48,966 bases of DNA. It comes from Pseudomonadota bacterium. Its GTDB lineage: Bacteria; Myxococcota_A; Bradymonadia; Bradymonadales; GCA-2716585. The notes under the pieces are model-generated. The model ran no database searches and was not told the DNA's origin. It saw only the letters and a list, made by a program, of their open reading frames with translations. Numbering within the stretch: the first letter of the stretch is position 1; every line of letters starts with the position of its first letter. A program made the position numbers and the translations under genes. Positions 31,602 to 40,402 of this stretch are shown one piece after another. The stretch spans positions 1 through 48,966 of the forward strand of contig SYOX01000138.1 in the NCBI GenBank assembly GCA_005804885.1, read 5' to 3'.

Positions 31602-32744
31602 TCACCAGCCCCCCTCTTGCGCCCAGCCCGCCTCTCGCTCCCCGATGTAGGCCGCCAGATCCCCGCGCAGGATGGCCGCCCTGGCCCCCTCGATGAGCTG
31701 CAGATAGTAGTAGATGTTGTGCTGCGTGATGAGCTGCGCGCCCAGCATCTCATTGTTGACGAAGAGGTGGCGCAGGTAGGCCAGGCTGAAGCGCGCGCAC
31801 GTCCCGCAGCCGCAGGCCGGATCCGGCGGCCCCGTGTCCAGCCTGTAGCGGGCGTGCTTGATCGTCAGCCGACCCAGGCTCGTAAAGAGCTGACCATTGC
31901 GCCCATTGCGCGTCGGCAAGACGCAGTCGAACATGTCCACCCCACGGCGGATGCACTCGAGCAGATCCCGCGGCGTCCCCACCCCCATCAAGTACCGGGG
32001 CCTGTCCGCCCTCATCATCGGGGCCACCGCCTCGACCGTCTCGATCATCGCCGGCTTGGCCTCTCCCACGCTCAAGCCGCCCATCGCGAAGCCGTCAAAG
32101 GGCAGCTCCGAGAGCTCCTCCACGTGCCGGCGCCGCATCTCGATGTCCACCCCCCCCTGCACGATCCCGAAGAGCGCGCAGTCCGGTCGCGTCCTGGCCT
32201 CCAGGCAGCGCGCCGCCCAGCGCGTCGTGCGCGCCATCGACGCCTCCATGTACGCCGGCGTGCACGGCAGCGACGGGCACTCGTCGAAGGCCATCATCAC
32301 GTCCGAGCCGATCACCTCCTGGATCTGGATCACCCGCTCCGGCGTCAGCCGGTGCTTGTCCCCGCTCTTGTGATCCCGAAACTCGATCCCTTCCTCATCG
32401 ATCTTCCGCAGATCCTTGAGGCTGAAGATCTGGAAACCCCCCGAGTCCGTCAGGATCGGCCTGCTCCAGCCCATCATCCGGTGCAGCCCGCCGTGCGCCT
32501 CCAGCACGTCCAGCCCAGGTCGGATGTAGAGGTGGTAGGCATTGCTGAGGATGATCTGCGCCCCGCACCCTTCGAGCGCCTCCGGCGCCATGCCCTTGAC
32601 CGTCCCATAGGTCCCCACCGGCATGAACACCGGCGTCCGCACCTCCCCATGCGCCAGGCGCAGCCGCCCCGCCCTCGCCTCGCCGCACCGACCCTCCACC
32701 TCGAAGGGCGCCAGATCAAAGCGCCCCTGCGCCGCGACGCTCAT
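31602..32744 (-). CDS. tgt: tRNA-guanine(34) transglycosylase
   Basis: 380 residues from ATG 32744, overlapping the queA stop by four bases (ATGA). It exchanges G34 of Asp/Asn/His/Tyr tRNAs for preQ1. Motifs include PVFMPVGTYGTVKGM, LSNAYHLYIRPG, the nucleophile region ILTDSGGFQIFSL (Asp), FGIVQGGVD, GGLSVGE, and YLMGVGTPRDLLECIRRGVDMFDCVLPTRNGRNG. The C-terminal zinc site is present as CGCGTC...YLRHLF, giving Cys-x-Cys-x2-Cys and a later His. Cytoplasmic; coupled to QueA, which acts after it in the queuosine pathway. Confidence 0.96.
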   Translation of the reverse strand: MSVAAQGRFDLAPFEVEGRCGEARAGRLRLAHGEVRTPVFMPVGTYGTVKGMAPEALEGCGAQIILSNAYHLYIRPGLDVLEAHGGLHRMMGWSRPILTDSGGFQIFSLKDLRKIDEEGIEFRDHKSGDKHRLTPERVIQIQEVIGSDVMMAFDECPSLPCTPAYMEASMARTTRWAARCLEARTRPDCALFGIVQGGVDIEMRRRHVEELSELPFDGFAMGGLSVGEAKPAMIETVEAVAPMMRADRPRYLMGVGTPRDLLECIRRGVDMFDCVLPTRNGRNGQLFTSLGRLTIKHARYRLDTGPPDPACGCGTCARFSLAYLRHLFVNNEMLGAQLITQHNIYYYLQLIEGARAAILRGDLAAYIGEREAGWAQEGGW

Positions 32745-34102
32745 CGCTCCCCCCCCGGCTCCCGAAAGAGCAGCATCGCGTCCCCATAGCTGTAGAAGCG
32801 CATCCCGATCCGCGCCGCCTCCGCGTAGGCCGCCATCACGGCGCCGTGGCCCGCCAGCGCCGACACCAGCACCATCAGGCTCGATCGCGGCATGTGGAAG
32901 TTCGTCACCATCCCGTCGACGATCCTCCAGTCGAAGCCCGGCTTGATGAAGATCCGCGTCCTGTACTGGCCCGGCCTGACCTCCCCCCCGAAGCGCAGCC
33001 CCTGATCCTCCAGCGCCCTGACCGAGGTCGTCCCCACCGCGATGATCCGCCCCCCCCCGGCCCGCGCCCGCGCCACCTGCGCCGCCAGCGCCTCCCCCAC
33101 GCTGTAGCGCTCCTCGTGCAGCTCCTGCCCCGAGATCGAGCCCTCCCTCAAGGGCTTGAAGGTCCCTATCCCCACATGCAGCGTCAAGAACCCAAGCTCG
33201 ACCCCTCGCCCCCTCAAGCGCTCCAGCAGGCCCTCGCTGAAGTGCAGCCCCGCCGTCGGCGCCGCCACGGCCCCCGGCTGCGCCGCGTAGACCGTCTGGT
33301 ATCGCTCCAGATCCAGCGCCTGCGCCTCCGGCTCGCCCAGATCCCTGCGCCGCTTGACGATGTAGGGCGGCAGCGGCGTCCTCCCGCACCCCTCCACCAG
33401 CTCCAGCAAGCTCTCGACGCCCTCAAAGCGCGCCGACCACCCGCCGTCCTCGCCGCGCTCCTCCAGCACCGCCTTGATCGTCGCTGGCCCCTCGGACTCG
33501 ATCTCCAGCGTCGTCCCCGCCGACAGCGCCTTGTTCGAACGCGCCATGATGCTCGCGCGCACCGGCCCCGACGTGTCCGACCAGCCCCCCGCGAGCGGCC
33601 CCAGGACGAAGATCTCCACCTGACCGCCCGTCGCCTTTCGCCCCGACAGCCGGCACGGCACCACCTTCGTGTCGTTGAAGATCAGCAGATCCCCGGCGCG
33701 CAACAGCCCCTCGATGGCCTCAAAGGCCATCACCCGGTTTCGCCCCCCCTCGCAGACCATCAGCCTGCTCCCCGTCCGTTCGAGCGCAGGGCGGTGGGCG
33801 ATCAACTCCGGCGGCAACACATAGTCATAGGCGTCGGCGTCATCGAGATCGACAAGGTCGTCGTCTGGATCGACAAAGTCGTCGAGATCGACAAGGTCGT
33901 CGAGATCGACAAGGTCGTCGTCTGGATCGATGGGGTTGGCTGGATCGACGAGGTCGTGTTGACCGACGAGCTCGTGTCGATCAACGGGGTCGCCTGGATC
34001 GACGAGGTCGTGTTGATCGAGGGTATCGCGGTGTTGATCAACGGGGTCGCGTGGGTCGTCTGTCGATCCGGGCTTCTTCAAGAGGCGGGGCCTTTGGGTC
34101 AC
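32741..34102 (-). CDS. queA: S-adenosylmethionine:tRNA ribosyltransferase-isomerase, with a repeat-derived N-terminal extension
   Basis: The enzyme converts preQ1-tRNA to epoxyqueuosine-tRNA. Core motifs are clear: YDYVLPPELIAHRPALERTGSRLMV, LLIFNDTKVVPCRL, AAPTAGLHFSEGLLERL, LHVGIGTFKPL, GTTSVRALE, TNFHMPRSSLMVLVSALAG, MRFYSYGDAMLL. What is odd is the front. No ATG precedes the core; upstream the frame runs through ~70 residues of a DLVDLDDLVDL-type repeat encoded by a GTCGA minisatellite. I place the start at GTG 34102 because the core YDY precedes the only near GTG (33820, giving ~359 residues, a normal length). The start is therefore uncertain and either form may be made. Coupled to tgt by ATGA. 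Confidence 0.85.
   Translation of the reverse strand: MTQRPRLLKKPGSTDDPRDPVDQHRDTLDQHDLVDPGDPVDRHELVGQHDLVDPANPIDPDDDLVDLDDLVDLDDFVDPDDDLVDLDDADAYDYVLPPELIAHRPALERTGSRLMVCEGGRNRVMAFEAIEGLLRAGDLLIFNDTKVVPCRLSGRKATGGQVEIFVLGPLAGGWSDTSGPVRASIMARSNKALSAGTTLEIESEGPATIKAVLEERGEDGGWSARFEGVESLLELVEGCGRTPLPPYIVKRRRDLGEPEAQALDLERYQTVYAAQPGAVAAPTAGLHFSEGLLERLRGRGVELGFLTLHVGIGTFKPLREGSISGQELHEERYSVGEALAAQVARARAGGGRIIAVGTTSVRALEDQGLRFGGEVRPGQYRTRIFIKPGFDWRIVDGMVTNFHMPRSSLMVLVSALAGHGAVMAAYAEAARIGMRFYSYGDAMLLFREPGGER
33838..34045 (-). repeat. GTCGA minisatellite over the queA 5' end
   Basis: Plus strand: repeats of GATCGACAAGGTCGTCGA and GATCGACGAGGTCGTGTTGA with variants, in steps mostly of 15, 18 and 24 bases. 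Because the steps are multiples of three, the queA frame stays open (Asp/Val/Leu-rich). It resembles the 35-bp units at 10410-10549 in its CGTCGAGATCGAC phrase. Confidence 0.85.
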
Positions 34103-34461
34103 GAGGCGCTCTGGCGCGCGGCGGCTCAACCTAAACGCGGCGCTCGCCTCTGGCAACAAGTGTCGTCGTTGGCTCGCGGCCGGGCAGGCGAGGGCGCGCG
34201 CCAAAGCTGCCAAAGGGCCCGTCGAGGCGAGGCCTTCGGCGACGGATTCAGGCGCGTCGCTTCGGGACCGGCGACGGGATCGCGCCTGCCCGAGTCTCGC
34301 CGCGATGGCATAAAATTGTCAATAAATACAATGTGTTGGTATGGGGCGGTGCACGCCTGCGCGCTTGGGTGGGCGGCGCGCGTTGGGGGGATTTTGTGCG
34401 CCCATCGGCGCGACCCCATCCGAGGTTTGTATTTGGGGCGCAGGACGGCGACAATGGGGCG
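34103..34461. other. Intergenic, 359 bp, with an A/T-rich promoter-like patch
   Basis: Divergent space between queA and the kelch-like lipoprotein. Around 34311-34335 it carries an unusual A/T-rich patch. On the plus strand TTGTCA (34316-34321) and TATGGG (34340-34345) are 18 bases apart and could be a weak promoter for the gene at 34462. No RNA gene or terminator was found. Confidence 0.4.
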
Positions 34462-36234
34462 ATGAAGAAGGTGAACGACATTAAAACATCCTCCCTGGTT
34501 TCTCTCCTGGCGCTGCTCGTCCTGTTGTGGGGCTGCGGCGAACCGGACTCGGCGCCGGAGTCTGGCCTTCGGCTGCGCTTCTTGCCGCAGGCCGACGGGG
34601 CCGCCCCGGCGGGGCTGGCCTGCGAGGCCTCGGCGCAGGGTGAGGGGCTCAACGGGGCTCGGGGCGCCGTGAACATCGGGGCGGTGCGCTTGCGGGTCTT
34701 GTCCGACGAGGGCGAGGTCGTGGCGGACAAGGTCCTGGAGGTGGTGGGTCAGAAGGACGCGCTGCTCTTCGAGGGCATCCGGGTGGGTCGGGGCTATGAG
34801 GTGGAGGTGGCGGCCTGCCCGACGGTCGATGGTGAGGCGATCTGGGTGGGGGTGGAGCGAGGGATCGCGGTGGCGGAGTCGCGCACGACCGAGCGCGAGA
34901 TCCAGCTTCTGCCGGCCGAAGGCTTCGGGTGCACGGGGGGGGATCTTGGGGAGGGGCTGGCCTTTGCGGCGGCCTTCTCGCCCGACGGGGACGACGTGGT
35001 GATCGCGGGCGGGCTGACGAGCTGGACGGGGGCGGGCCAGGCGACGGCGACGGCCAGGATCCAGCGCTTCGTGCGCGCGACCGGCGCCTTCGAGGTCCTG
35101 GAGGTCGCCTTGCCCTCGGCGCAGGCCATGGGGTCGTCGTTGGTGGCCAGCCGGTCGCCGGGTGAGCCGCCCTCGATGCTGATCGTCGGGGGGGTGTCGG
35201 CGGTCGTGGAGGGGGTCGATTCGCAGCACGGCGATCTGCTGCCCTTCGGGCCTGCGGCGGGCGTCGAGATCGGGCGCGCGATGTGGGTCGGCGGCGACCC
35301 GCTGGCTGTCGTGGTCGAGTCGTGGCCGACGATCCCGCGCTTCGCCGCGGGGGTGGGGGTGACGCGGGTCGAAGGGGTGGACATCGTGGCCGTGGTCGGC
35401 GGGATCACCTACGCCGAGCTGGGCGCCCGGATCTCGGACACGGCCGAGATCATCCGGCTTGGGCCGGACGGGCCCGTGTCGACGCCGGTCCAGCTCCGGG
35501 TTCAGCGCGTCGGCCCTGCGGTGGTCGAGCTGGCGCCGGGCGTCCTGGCGCTGGTCGGCGGCAATGTCGGCAACGACGGGGCGCTCATCGAGGTGCTCGA
35601 TCTTCGGGGGGAGTTCCCGGTCAACGTCCCCGGCGTCATCACGCCCGTGGAGGGGCTGCCCGGGGACATCGCGGCGCTGGCGCGGCCCTCGGCCTTCCCG
35701 CAGGTGGTGCTGCTGAACGGCGGCCTGGTCGTCGTCGGGGGGCTGCCGATCTTCCCGGGGGCTGATCCTGGCTTGCGCCCCGTGGCCTCGGCGGCCATCG
35801 ATCCGGTCCTCTTCCGGCTGCGCTTTGACGATCCGGCCTCGGGCGCCTTCGCGCTGGACTCTCCCTTGAGCTTCAACGGCGCGCTGGAGCGCCCGGCCAG
35901 CCAGCGCGCCTTCGCCACCCGGCTGGTCGGCGAGGCCGGGCAGGTCTGGTTCATGGGGGGCGTCAACCCAGACGTCGCCTCGCCCTTCGTGCCCCGCGTC
36001 GACTCGCTCGCCGTCGATCTTGAGTCCGGGGAGGTGTCCACGGCGGGGCCGCTCCCCTACCGCGCGATCGGGGCGACCTCGGTGGAGCTCTGGGATGGGG
36101 TGACGCTGAGCTTTGGCGGCGTGGTGGAGGTCGCGGGGGGGCTCAACCAGCTCAACACCACCTCGACCGCCGTGGTGCGCCGAGGCGCCCGGTCCTCGGC
36201 GGCCCGCTGCGCCGACCCTCCCGTCGACCCTTGA
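34462..36234 (+). CDS. Kelch-like beta-propeller lipoprotein
   Basis: 590 residues from ATG 34462. Signal with lipobox LWGC (Cys25). After a ~100-residue N-terminal domain (LRVLSDEGEVVADKVLEVVG...GYEVEVAACPTV, a beta-rich segment), the rest has kelch-type blades: strings such as VVIAGGLTSWTG, MLIVGGVSAVV, VAVVGGITYAEL, VLALVGGNVGND, LVVVGGLPIFPG and VWFMGGVNPDVA each have Gly-Gly after hydrophobic strands. At least six such blades fit a propeller. The closing residues contain RCADPP. An extracellular binding role is inferred; ligand unknown. The downstream gene (36442) may be in the same transcript after ~207 bp. Confidence 0.82.
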   Translation: MKKVNDIKTSSLVSLLALLVLLWGCGEPDSAPESGLRLRFLPQADGAAPAGLACEASAQGEGLNGARGAVNIGAVRLRVLSDEGEVVADKVLEVVGQKDALLFEGIRVGRGYEVEVAACPTVDGEAIWVGVERGIAVAESRTTEREIQLLPAEGFGCTGGDLGEGLAFAAAFSPDGDDVVIAGGLTSWTGAGQATATARIQRFVRATGAFEVLEVALPSAQAMGSSLVASRSPGEPPSMLIVGGVSAVVEGVDSQHGDLLPFGPAAGVEIGRAMWVGGDPLAVVVESWPTIPRFAAGVGVTRVEGVDIVAVVGGITYAELGARISDTAEIIRLGPDGPVSTPVQLRVQRVGPAVVELAPGVLALVGGNVGNDGALIEVLDLRGEFPVNVPGVITPVEGLPGDIAALARPSAFPQVVLLNGGLVVVGGLPIFPGADPGLRPVASAAIDPVLFRLRFDDPASGAFALDSPLSFNGALERPASQRAFATRLVGEAGQVWFMGGVNPDVASPFVPRVDSLAVDLESGEVSTAGPLPYRAIGATSVELWDGVTLSFGGVVEVAGGLNQLNTTSTAVVRRGARSSAARCADPPVDP

Positions 36235-36441
36235 GGTGCGATGACAATCTGCCTTGTCGGGCCTTGGGGTGGATGTGTCGAGCGGTCGTGACAGCGCCCG
36301 CGGGGATCGCGCGGCGATCCCGTCTGGGGCGCGCAGGATCTCGTCGCCGTCGACCCCGGATCGCGCGCATGATGTTTGCAACAGAAGCCAGCGCGGCCGC
36401 CCCGCTCTCGGGGTGGCGCGGACGCGAGCGAAAATCCCTTC

Positions 36442-38133
36442 ATGGTCGTGAACGCTAAAATCATTGTGTGGGCGCTGGCCCTCATCCTGCTTTCGGGGTG
36501 CGGAGAGCAGGCCGACGACAAGAACCCCTTCCGCCCGCCGATCTGGGGGGAGCCGCCGGGCAACCAGATGGTGATGCACGAGGGCTCGCTTCAACTCCAG
36601 GAGGATCTGCGCGAGGGGCGCTTCGACGAGGGCCGCTTTCAAGGTTTTCTGATGTACGGCGGGGCCTTTACGAGCGTGAGCCTGTCGCTGCGGCGCCTCG
36701 ACGGCCAGGCCGACCCGGTCCTCATCGTCTATGGCCCGCGGCAGGACGGCGAGATCTGGGGGCGCCACGTGGCCTTCGACGACGACGGCGGCCAGGGCGG
36801 GGGCGCTCGGATCTCGCGCCTGCGGCTGCCTTCGCTCGGGGAGTATCTGGTGCTCGTGACCAGCTACGACGGGCTGGGGCAGGGGCGCTTCGAACTCTCC
36901 GTGGGTTGCGATCAGGGCTGCGAGGTGGCCGCCTGTCAGGCGCTGGAGTGCCACGAGAGCGACGCCTGCATGGGTGGCTTCAAGAACGACGCGCGCGGGT
37001 GCCGCTCGTGCGACTGTGTCGATCAGTGCATGACCTCGGCGGACTGCGGCCCGGCCCAGATCTGCGTCGACGGGCAGTGCCGAAACGACTGCACCTGCAG
37101 CGGCGATCTGGCCGAGGTCTGCGGGGGCGACGGGATCACCTACGCCAACGAGTGCGAGGCCCGCTGCCTCGGCGTCGAGGTGGTCAACTTCGAGCCGTGC
37201 GCGGCGAGCTGCGCGCCGCTGGAGTGCGGGCTGTCGTGCGTCGACGGCTTCGTCCTCGATCGCGAGGGTTGCCCGACCTGCGCGTGCCAGTCGCCCTGCG
37301 AGGTCTGCGACGAGCGCATCGAGCCGGTCTGCACCCGCAACGGGGTGACCTACACGAACGAGTGCCAGGCCCTTTGTCACGGCGAGATCGTGTCCTACGC
37401 GGGGCGCTGCAACCCGGAGTGCGGGGCGCTGACCTGCGGCCTGGATTGCCAGACCTACAGGCGGGATGGGCGCGGCTGCGAGATCTGCGCGTGCGAGATG
37501 ACGGTCTGCCCCCCGGAGCGCGCGCCGGTCTGCGGCCTCAACGGGGTGACCTACAACAACCTGTGCGAGGCCGAGCGGGCCGGAGCGCCGATCGCCTTCG
37601 AGGGGATCTGCCCGCCCTCGTGCGAGGCGGACGCGCAGTGCCCGCAGGGATCGACCTGCGAGGGGATCGCGATGCGCTCGGATCAGTGCGACGAGGTCGA
37701 GTGCGAGCGGATCTGCGTGCGGTCCCAGGCGCCGACCCGGTGCGAGCGGCCCTCGGACTGCCTGTCGGGCTTTGTCTGCACCGAGGGGATCTGCACGCTG
37801 CCGTGCAACTGCTCGCCGGTCTACTCGCCGGTCTGCGGGGTGGACGGGCTGACCTACTTCAACGCCTGCGTGGCCCGGTGCGCCTCGCGGGAGGTGGCCA
37901 GCGTCGGGGCGTGCTGTGATCCCCAAGGTCTTGACGCTTGCGACCTGCGGTGCGAAAACGGTTTCGCCCTCGATGGCGACGGTTGCGATATCTGTCAGTG
38001 CCGGGAGGCTCCCCCCTGTGAATGCGAGCCGGTGGTCAACCCCGTCTGCGGCTCCGACGGCCAGACCCACCGCAACCCTTGCGAGGCCCGGTGCGTCGGG
38101 GTTCAGTGGGGCGAGGGGGCTTGCGGGCGCTAG
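36442..38133 (+). CDS. Lipoprotein with five Kazal-type protease-inhibitor domains
   Basis: 563 residues from ATG 36442 (longer in-frame start at 36376 possible). The lipobox LSGC gives Cys20. A ~140-residue N-terminal domain (GRFQGFLMYGGAFTSVSLSLRRLDG...GEYLVLVTSYDGLGQGRFELSV) resembles a PPC-type beta-sandwich. The rest is Cys-rich: five Kazal units with the signature PVCG.(D/N)G.TY.N.C (starting near VCGGDGITYANEC, VCTRNGVTYTNEC, VCGLNGVTYNNLC, VCGVDGLTYFNAC and VCGSDGQTHRNPC), alternating with antistasin-like CGL.C...GC..C.C segments. Kazal domains inhibit serine proteases; here they would lie outside the cell, against prey, host or self proteases (inference). Confidence 0.92.
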   Translation: MVVNAKIIVWALALILLSGCGEQADDKNPFRPPIWGEPPGNQMVMHEGSLQLQEDLREGRFDEGRFQGFLMYGGAFTSVSLSLRRLDGQADPVLIVYGPRQDGEIWGRHVAFDDDGGQGGGARISRLRLPSLGEYLVLVTSYDGLGQGRFELSVGCDQGCEVAACQALECHESDACMGGFKNDARGCRSCDCVDQCMTSADCGPAQICVDGQCRNDCTCSGDLAEVCGGDGITYANECEARCLGVEVVNFEPCAASCAPLECGLSCVDGFVLDREGCPTCACQSPCEVCDERIEPVCTRNGVTYTNECQALCHGEIVSYAGRCNPECGALTCGLDCQTYRRDGRGCEICACEMTVCPPERAPVCGLNGVTYNNLCEAERAGAPIAFEGICPPSCEADAQCPQGSTCEGIAMRSDQCDEVECERICVRSQAPTRCERPSDCLSGFVCTEGICTLPCNCSPVYSPVCGVDGLTYFNACVARCASREVASVGACCDPQGLDACDLRCENGFALDGDGCDICQCREAPPCECEPVVNPVCGSDGQTHRNPCEARCVGVQWGEGACGR

Positions 38134-38143
38134 GGCGCTCGGC

Positions 38144-38635
38144 GTGGCCCTCTTGTCGTGGGGGCTCGCCCTGGGTGGGTGGGGGTGCGAGGAGGCCTTT
38201 GTCACCTTCGCGCCTGGGACCAAGCGCCCGGTCGAGATGGCCCTCTTCCCCAACAACGGCCGCCGGGGCTCGGACCTGTCGGTCGTAGCCCTGCTCGACA
38301 TCCCCAGCGCGCGGCGCAACTTCGTGGTCCTCTTTGACGCCGGGGCCGGCGTCGATCAGTTCAGCTTCAACACTGGCATGGGGCGCGGCTGCGAGCGCGA
38401 GGGCGTCGACGACCTGCTGGCGCTGCTCGGCGAGACGCGCGAGACGCGCTTCGCGATCTGCTTCGACGTCCAGATCTCCGACAGCGCGCCCCTCGGGCAG
38501 CGCCCCTTCAAGCTCGAGATCAACAGCGACGGCGAGCCGATCATCTCCCGGAGCGTCTTCTCGGTGTTGCCCGCGCTGACGCAGGGCCAGGGCCTGGCCG
38601 CGCCCGAGCCCGACGCGGGCCAGGAAGGCCCATGA
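38144..38635 (+). CDS. Putative lipoprotein of unknown function
   Basis: 163 residues. The frame is open upstream inside the Kazal gene, but the first usable signal sequence begins at GTG 38144 (MALLSWGLALGGWGC). Cys15 follows Gly-Trp-Gly, a poor lipobox, so lipidation is uncertain. The remaining segment (FVTFAPGTKRPVEMALFPNNGRRGSDLSVVALLD..., AICFDVQISDSAPLGQRPFKLEINSDGEPIISR) is beta-rich and unrecognised. It begins 11 bp after the Kazal gene stop and overlaps the next start as ATGA, so it belongs to a three-gene transcript. Confidence 0.72.
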   Translation: MALLSWGLALGGWGCEEAFVTFAPGTKRPVEMALFPNNGRRGSDLSVVALLDIPSARRNFVVLFDAGAGVDQFSFNTGMGRGCEREGVDDLLALLGETRETRFAICFDVQISDSAPLGQRPFKLEINSDGEPIISRSVFSVLPALTQGQGLAAPEPDAGQEGP

Positions 38636-39675
38636 GGTCTGCCTCCAGGGCAGCCAGCGCCTTTGCGGTCGCGCTGTCGGCGATGGCCCTCTCGGCCACC
38701 TGCGCCAGCGCCGACGAGCGCCCCCAGCGGCTGCCCAGAGACACGCTCGCCAGGGCCTCCACCTGCTACGTCAACCTCGACTACCCCTGCGTCACGGACC
38801 TGCTGGCGCTGCTGCCGGTCTGGTATGAGCCGCCCGCCCCTGGGGCGGTGCCCCCAGGGGTCCGCCTCGTCGAGGTGCCCCTGCTGCTGGAGGCCGGCAG
38901 GATCCTCGGCGTCAGCCACCTGGTGCTGGATCAGACCCGCTCGGCCCGCAGGGTCTTCCGCTGGCTGCTGGCCCTCGATCCAGGCTACGTGCTGGCCGGC
39001 TCCGAGATCCCCCCCCGCTACATCCAGATCTTCCTGGAGGTCCGCGCCGAGCTCATCGCCCCCCCGGTGGCCCACGAGATCACCGCCGTCGCCGCAGGCC
39101 GAGCCCTCGGCCTGGGCCTCCGACCCCGCGTCGTTCGCCGCGCCGTCGAGATCGCTCGCCTCGAAGCCGAGGTCAACCTCCCTCGCCCCCTCCAGCTCGA
39201 GCTTGGCCTCAGAGCGGGCGCCGGCTGGGTGGGGCTGACCCGCAGAGACGCCGAGGTCTTCTCCGACGCCGCCGGCTTCCTGCTCGGCGTCGACCTCTTC
39301 GTCGACGACACGGGCTATCTGCTCTCGGCCGACGTGGGCGGCTCGATCCACGACGTCAAGCTCGAAGACCTCATCCAGGAGGGCCAGGACTCCTTTCGGA
39401 TCATGCACTTGATGGTCAGCGGCGGCCGCGAGTGGCGCTTCGCCTGGTTCGGCCTGCGCCCCTCGCTGGGCGTGGGGATGGGCGCCTTCGGGGTGTCGGC
39501 CTTCTTCGAGGAGGTCGGCCCGGCCGTGTCGGCGCGCCTGAGCCTGGACGCGCACGCCCCGACGGCCTTTCTCCTGTCGCTGCGCGGGGAGCTGCGCTCG
39601 GTGACCGTCTTCGACGGCGGGCCGCTGACGAGCGTGATCTTCATCGGAGGCCTGGACGTCGGCACGCGTTTTTGA
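38632..39675 (+). CDS. Outer-membrane barrel-like protein with N-terminal helical domain
   Basis: 347 residues from ATG 38632, coupled to the preceding gene by an ATGA overlap. A signal peptide (MRSASRAASAFAVALSAMALSATCASA) is followed by a ~150-residue helical region with Cys pairs (LARASTCYVNLDYPCVTDLLALLPVW, RSARRVFRWLLALDPGYVLAGSEIPPRYIQIFLEV) that resembles a tetratricopeptide-type scaffold. The second half has alternating strands (LELGLRAGAGWVGL, GYLLSADVGGSIHDV, FAWFGLRPSLGVGMGAFGV) and ends in a terminal Phe (LDVGTRF), the outer-membrane barrel signature. It may be the outer-membrane partner of the two lipoproteins made from the same transcript (inference). Confidence 0.75.
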   Translation: MRSASRAASAFAVALSAMALSATCASADERPQRLPRDTLARASTCYVNLDYPCVTDLLALLPVWYEPPAPGAVPPGVRLVEVPLLLEAGRILGVSHLVLDQTRSARRVFRWLLALDPGYVLAGSEIPPRYIQIFLEVRAELIAPPVAHEITAVAAGRALGLGLRPRVVRRAVEIARLEAEVNLPRPLQLELGLRAGAGWVGLTRRDAEVFSDAAGFLLGVDLFVDDTGYLLSADVGGSIHDVKLEDLIQEGQDSFRIMHLMVSGGREWRFAWFGLRPSLGVGMGAFGVSAFFEEVGPAVSARLSLDAHAPTAFLLSLRGELRSVTVFDGGPLTSVIFIGGLDVGTRF

Positions 39676-39699
39676 GGCCAGCGCGGCTCGGCTTGCGGC

Positions 39700-40341
39700 T
39701 CAGTGGCCCAGCAGGAAGTACTTCATGTGCCCTGCGATCACGTCCACGCCCTGCTTGTTCTCGCCCCCCTCGGGGATGATGATGTGGGCGAAGCGCTTGG
39801 ACTGGGCGACGTGGCGCACGTGCATCGGCCGGACGGTCTTGTAGTACTGGCGCTGGATCGACTCGATGTCCCGGCCGCGCTCCAGCAGATCGCGCTTGAT
39901 CCGCCGCATCAGCCGGATGTCGTCGTCGGTGTCGATGAAGATGCACAGGTCAAAGCACTCGCGCAGCTTCGGGATGGCGAAGAGCAGGATCCCCTCGACG
40001 ACGATGATCCGGTGGGGCCGGATGGGGAGCGTCTCCTGGAGCCTGAGGTGGCGCGTGAAGTCGTACTGGGGGCACTGGACCCCCTTACCCTGGCGCAGAT
40101 CCGACAGGTGGGTGGCCAGGAGCTGGTTGTCCAGCGCGGCCGGCTCGTCGAAGTTCAGCCGCGCGCGCTCCTCCAGAGAGAGGTCGCTGACGTCTCTGTA
40201 GTACCAGTCGTGCTGGATCATGACCGCCTCTCCGGCAGGCACGCTGTCGACGATCTTCAGGGCGGCGGTCGTCTTGCCGCTGCCTGTACCGCCGGCGATG
40301 CCGATGATGAGAGGGGCCGAGGGGTGAGTGGGCGTGGTCAC
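39700..40341 (-). CDS. udk: Uridine kinase
   Basis: 213 residues from GTG 40341, with GGAGCACGCC in front. It phosphorylates uridine and cytidine to UMP and CMP with ATP or GTP in the pyrimidine salvage pathway. Motifs: P-loop GIAGGTGSGKTT (14-25), HDWYYRD, the nucleoside-binding region NFDEPAALDNQLL, PQYDFTRH, IIVVEGILLFAIPKLRE, then IDTDDDIRLMRRIKRDLLERGRD and VRPMHVRHVAQSKRFAHIIIPEGG. Length is standard. The gene is convergent with the barrel gene and 61 bp downstream of the Nudix gene. Pyrimidine catabolism genes lie a few kb away, but on their own transcripts. Confidence 0.95.
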   Translation of the reverse strand: MTTPTHPSAPLIIGIAGGTGSGKTTAALKIVDSVPAGEAVMIQHDWYYRDVSDLSLEERARLNFDEPAALDNQLLATHLSDLRQGKGVQCPQYDFTRHLRLQETLPIRPHRIIVVEGILLFAIPKLRECFDLCIFIDTDDDIRLMRRIKRDLLERGRDIESIQRQYYKTVRPMHVRHVAQSKRFAHIIIPEGGENKQGVDVIAGHMKYFLLGH

Positions 40342-40402
40342 GGCGTGCTCCGTCGGGGGGGGATTCCCGGGTCGAGGGATCTACCGGAGGCAGCCTCCCG
40401 GG

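Noticed and set aside
33838..34045. Possible coding of a real acidic domain before QueA
   Set aside because: The sequence is a DNA-level repeat whose other two frames are equally repetitive; no structure or family is recognisable, so I treat it as minisatellite overrun rather than a domain.
36235..36441. Possible short gene or RNA between the kelch-like and Kazal genes
   Set aside because: No start/stop arrangement with ribosome binding site and no stable hairpin I could define; only the upstream extension of the Kazal frame (from 36376) is open, and it lacks a signal-like N-terminus.
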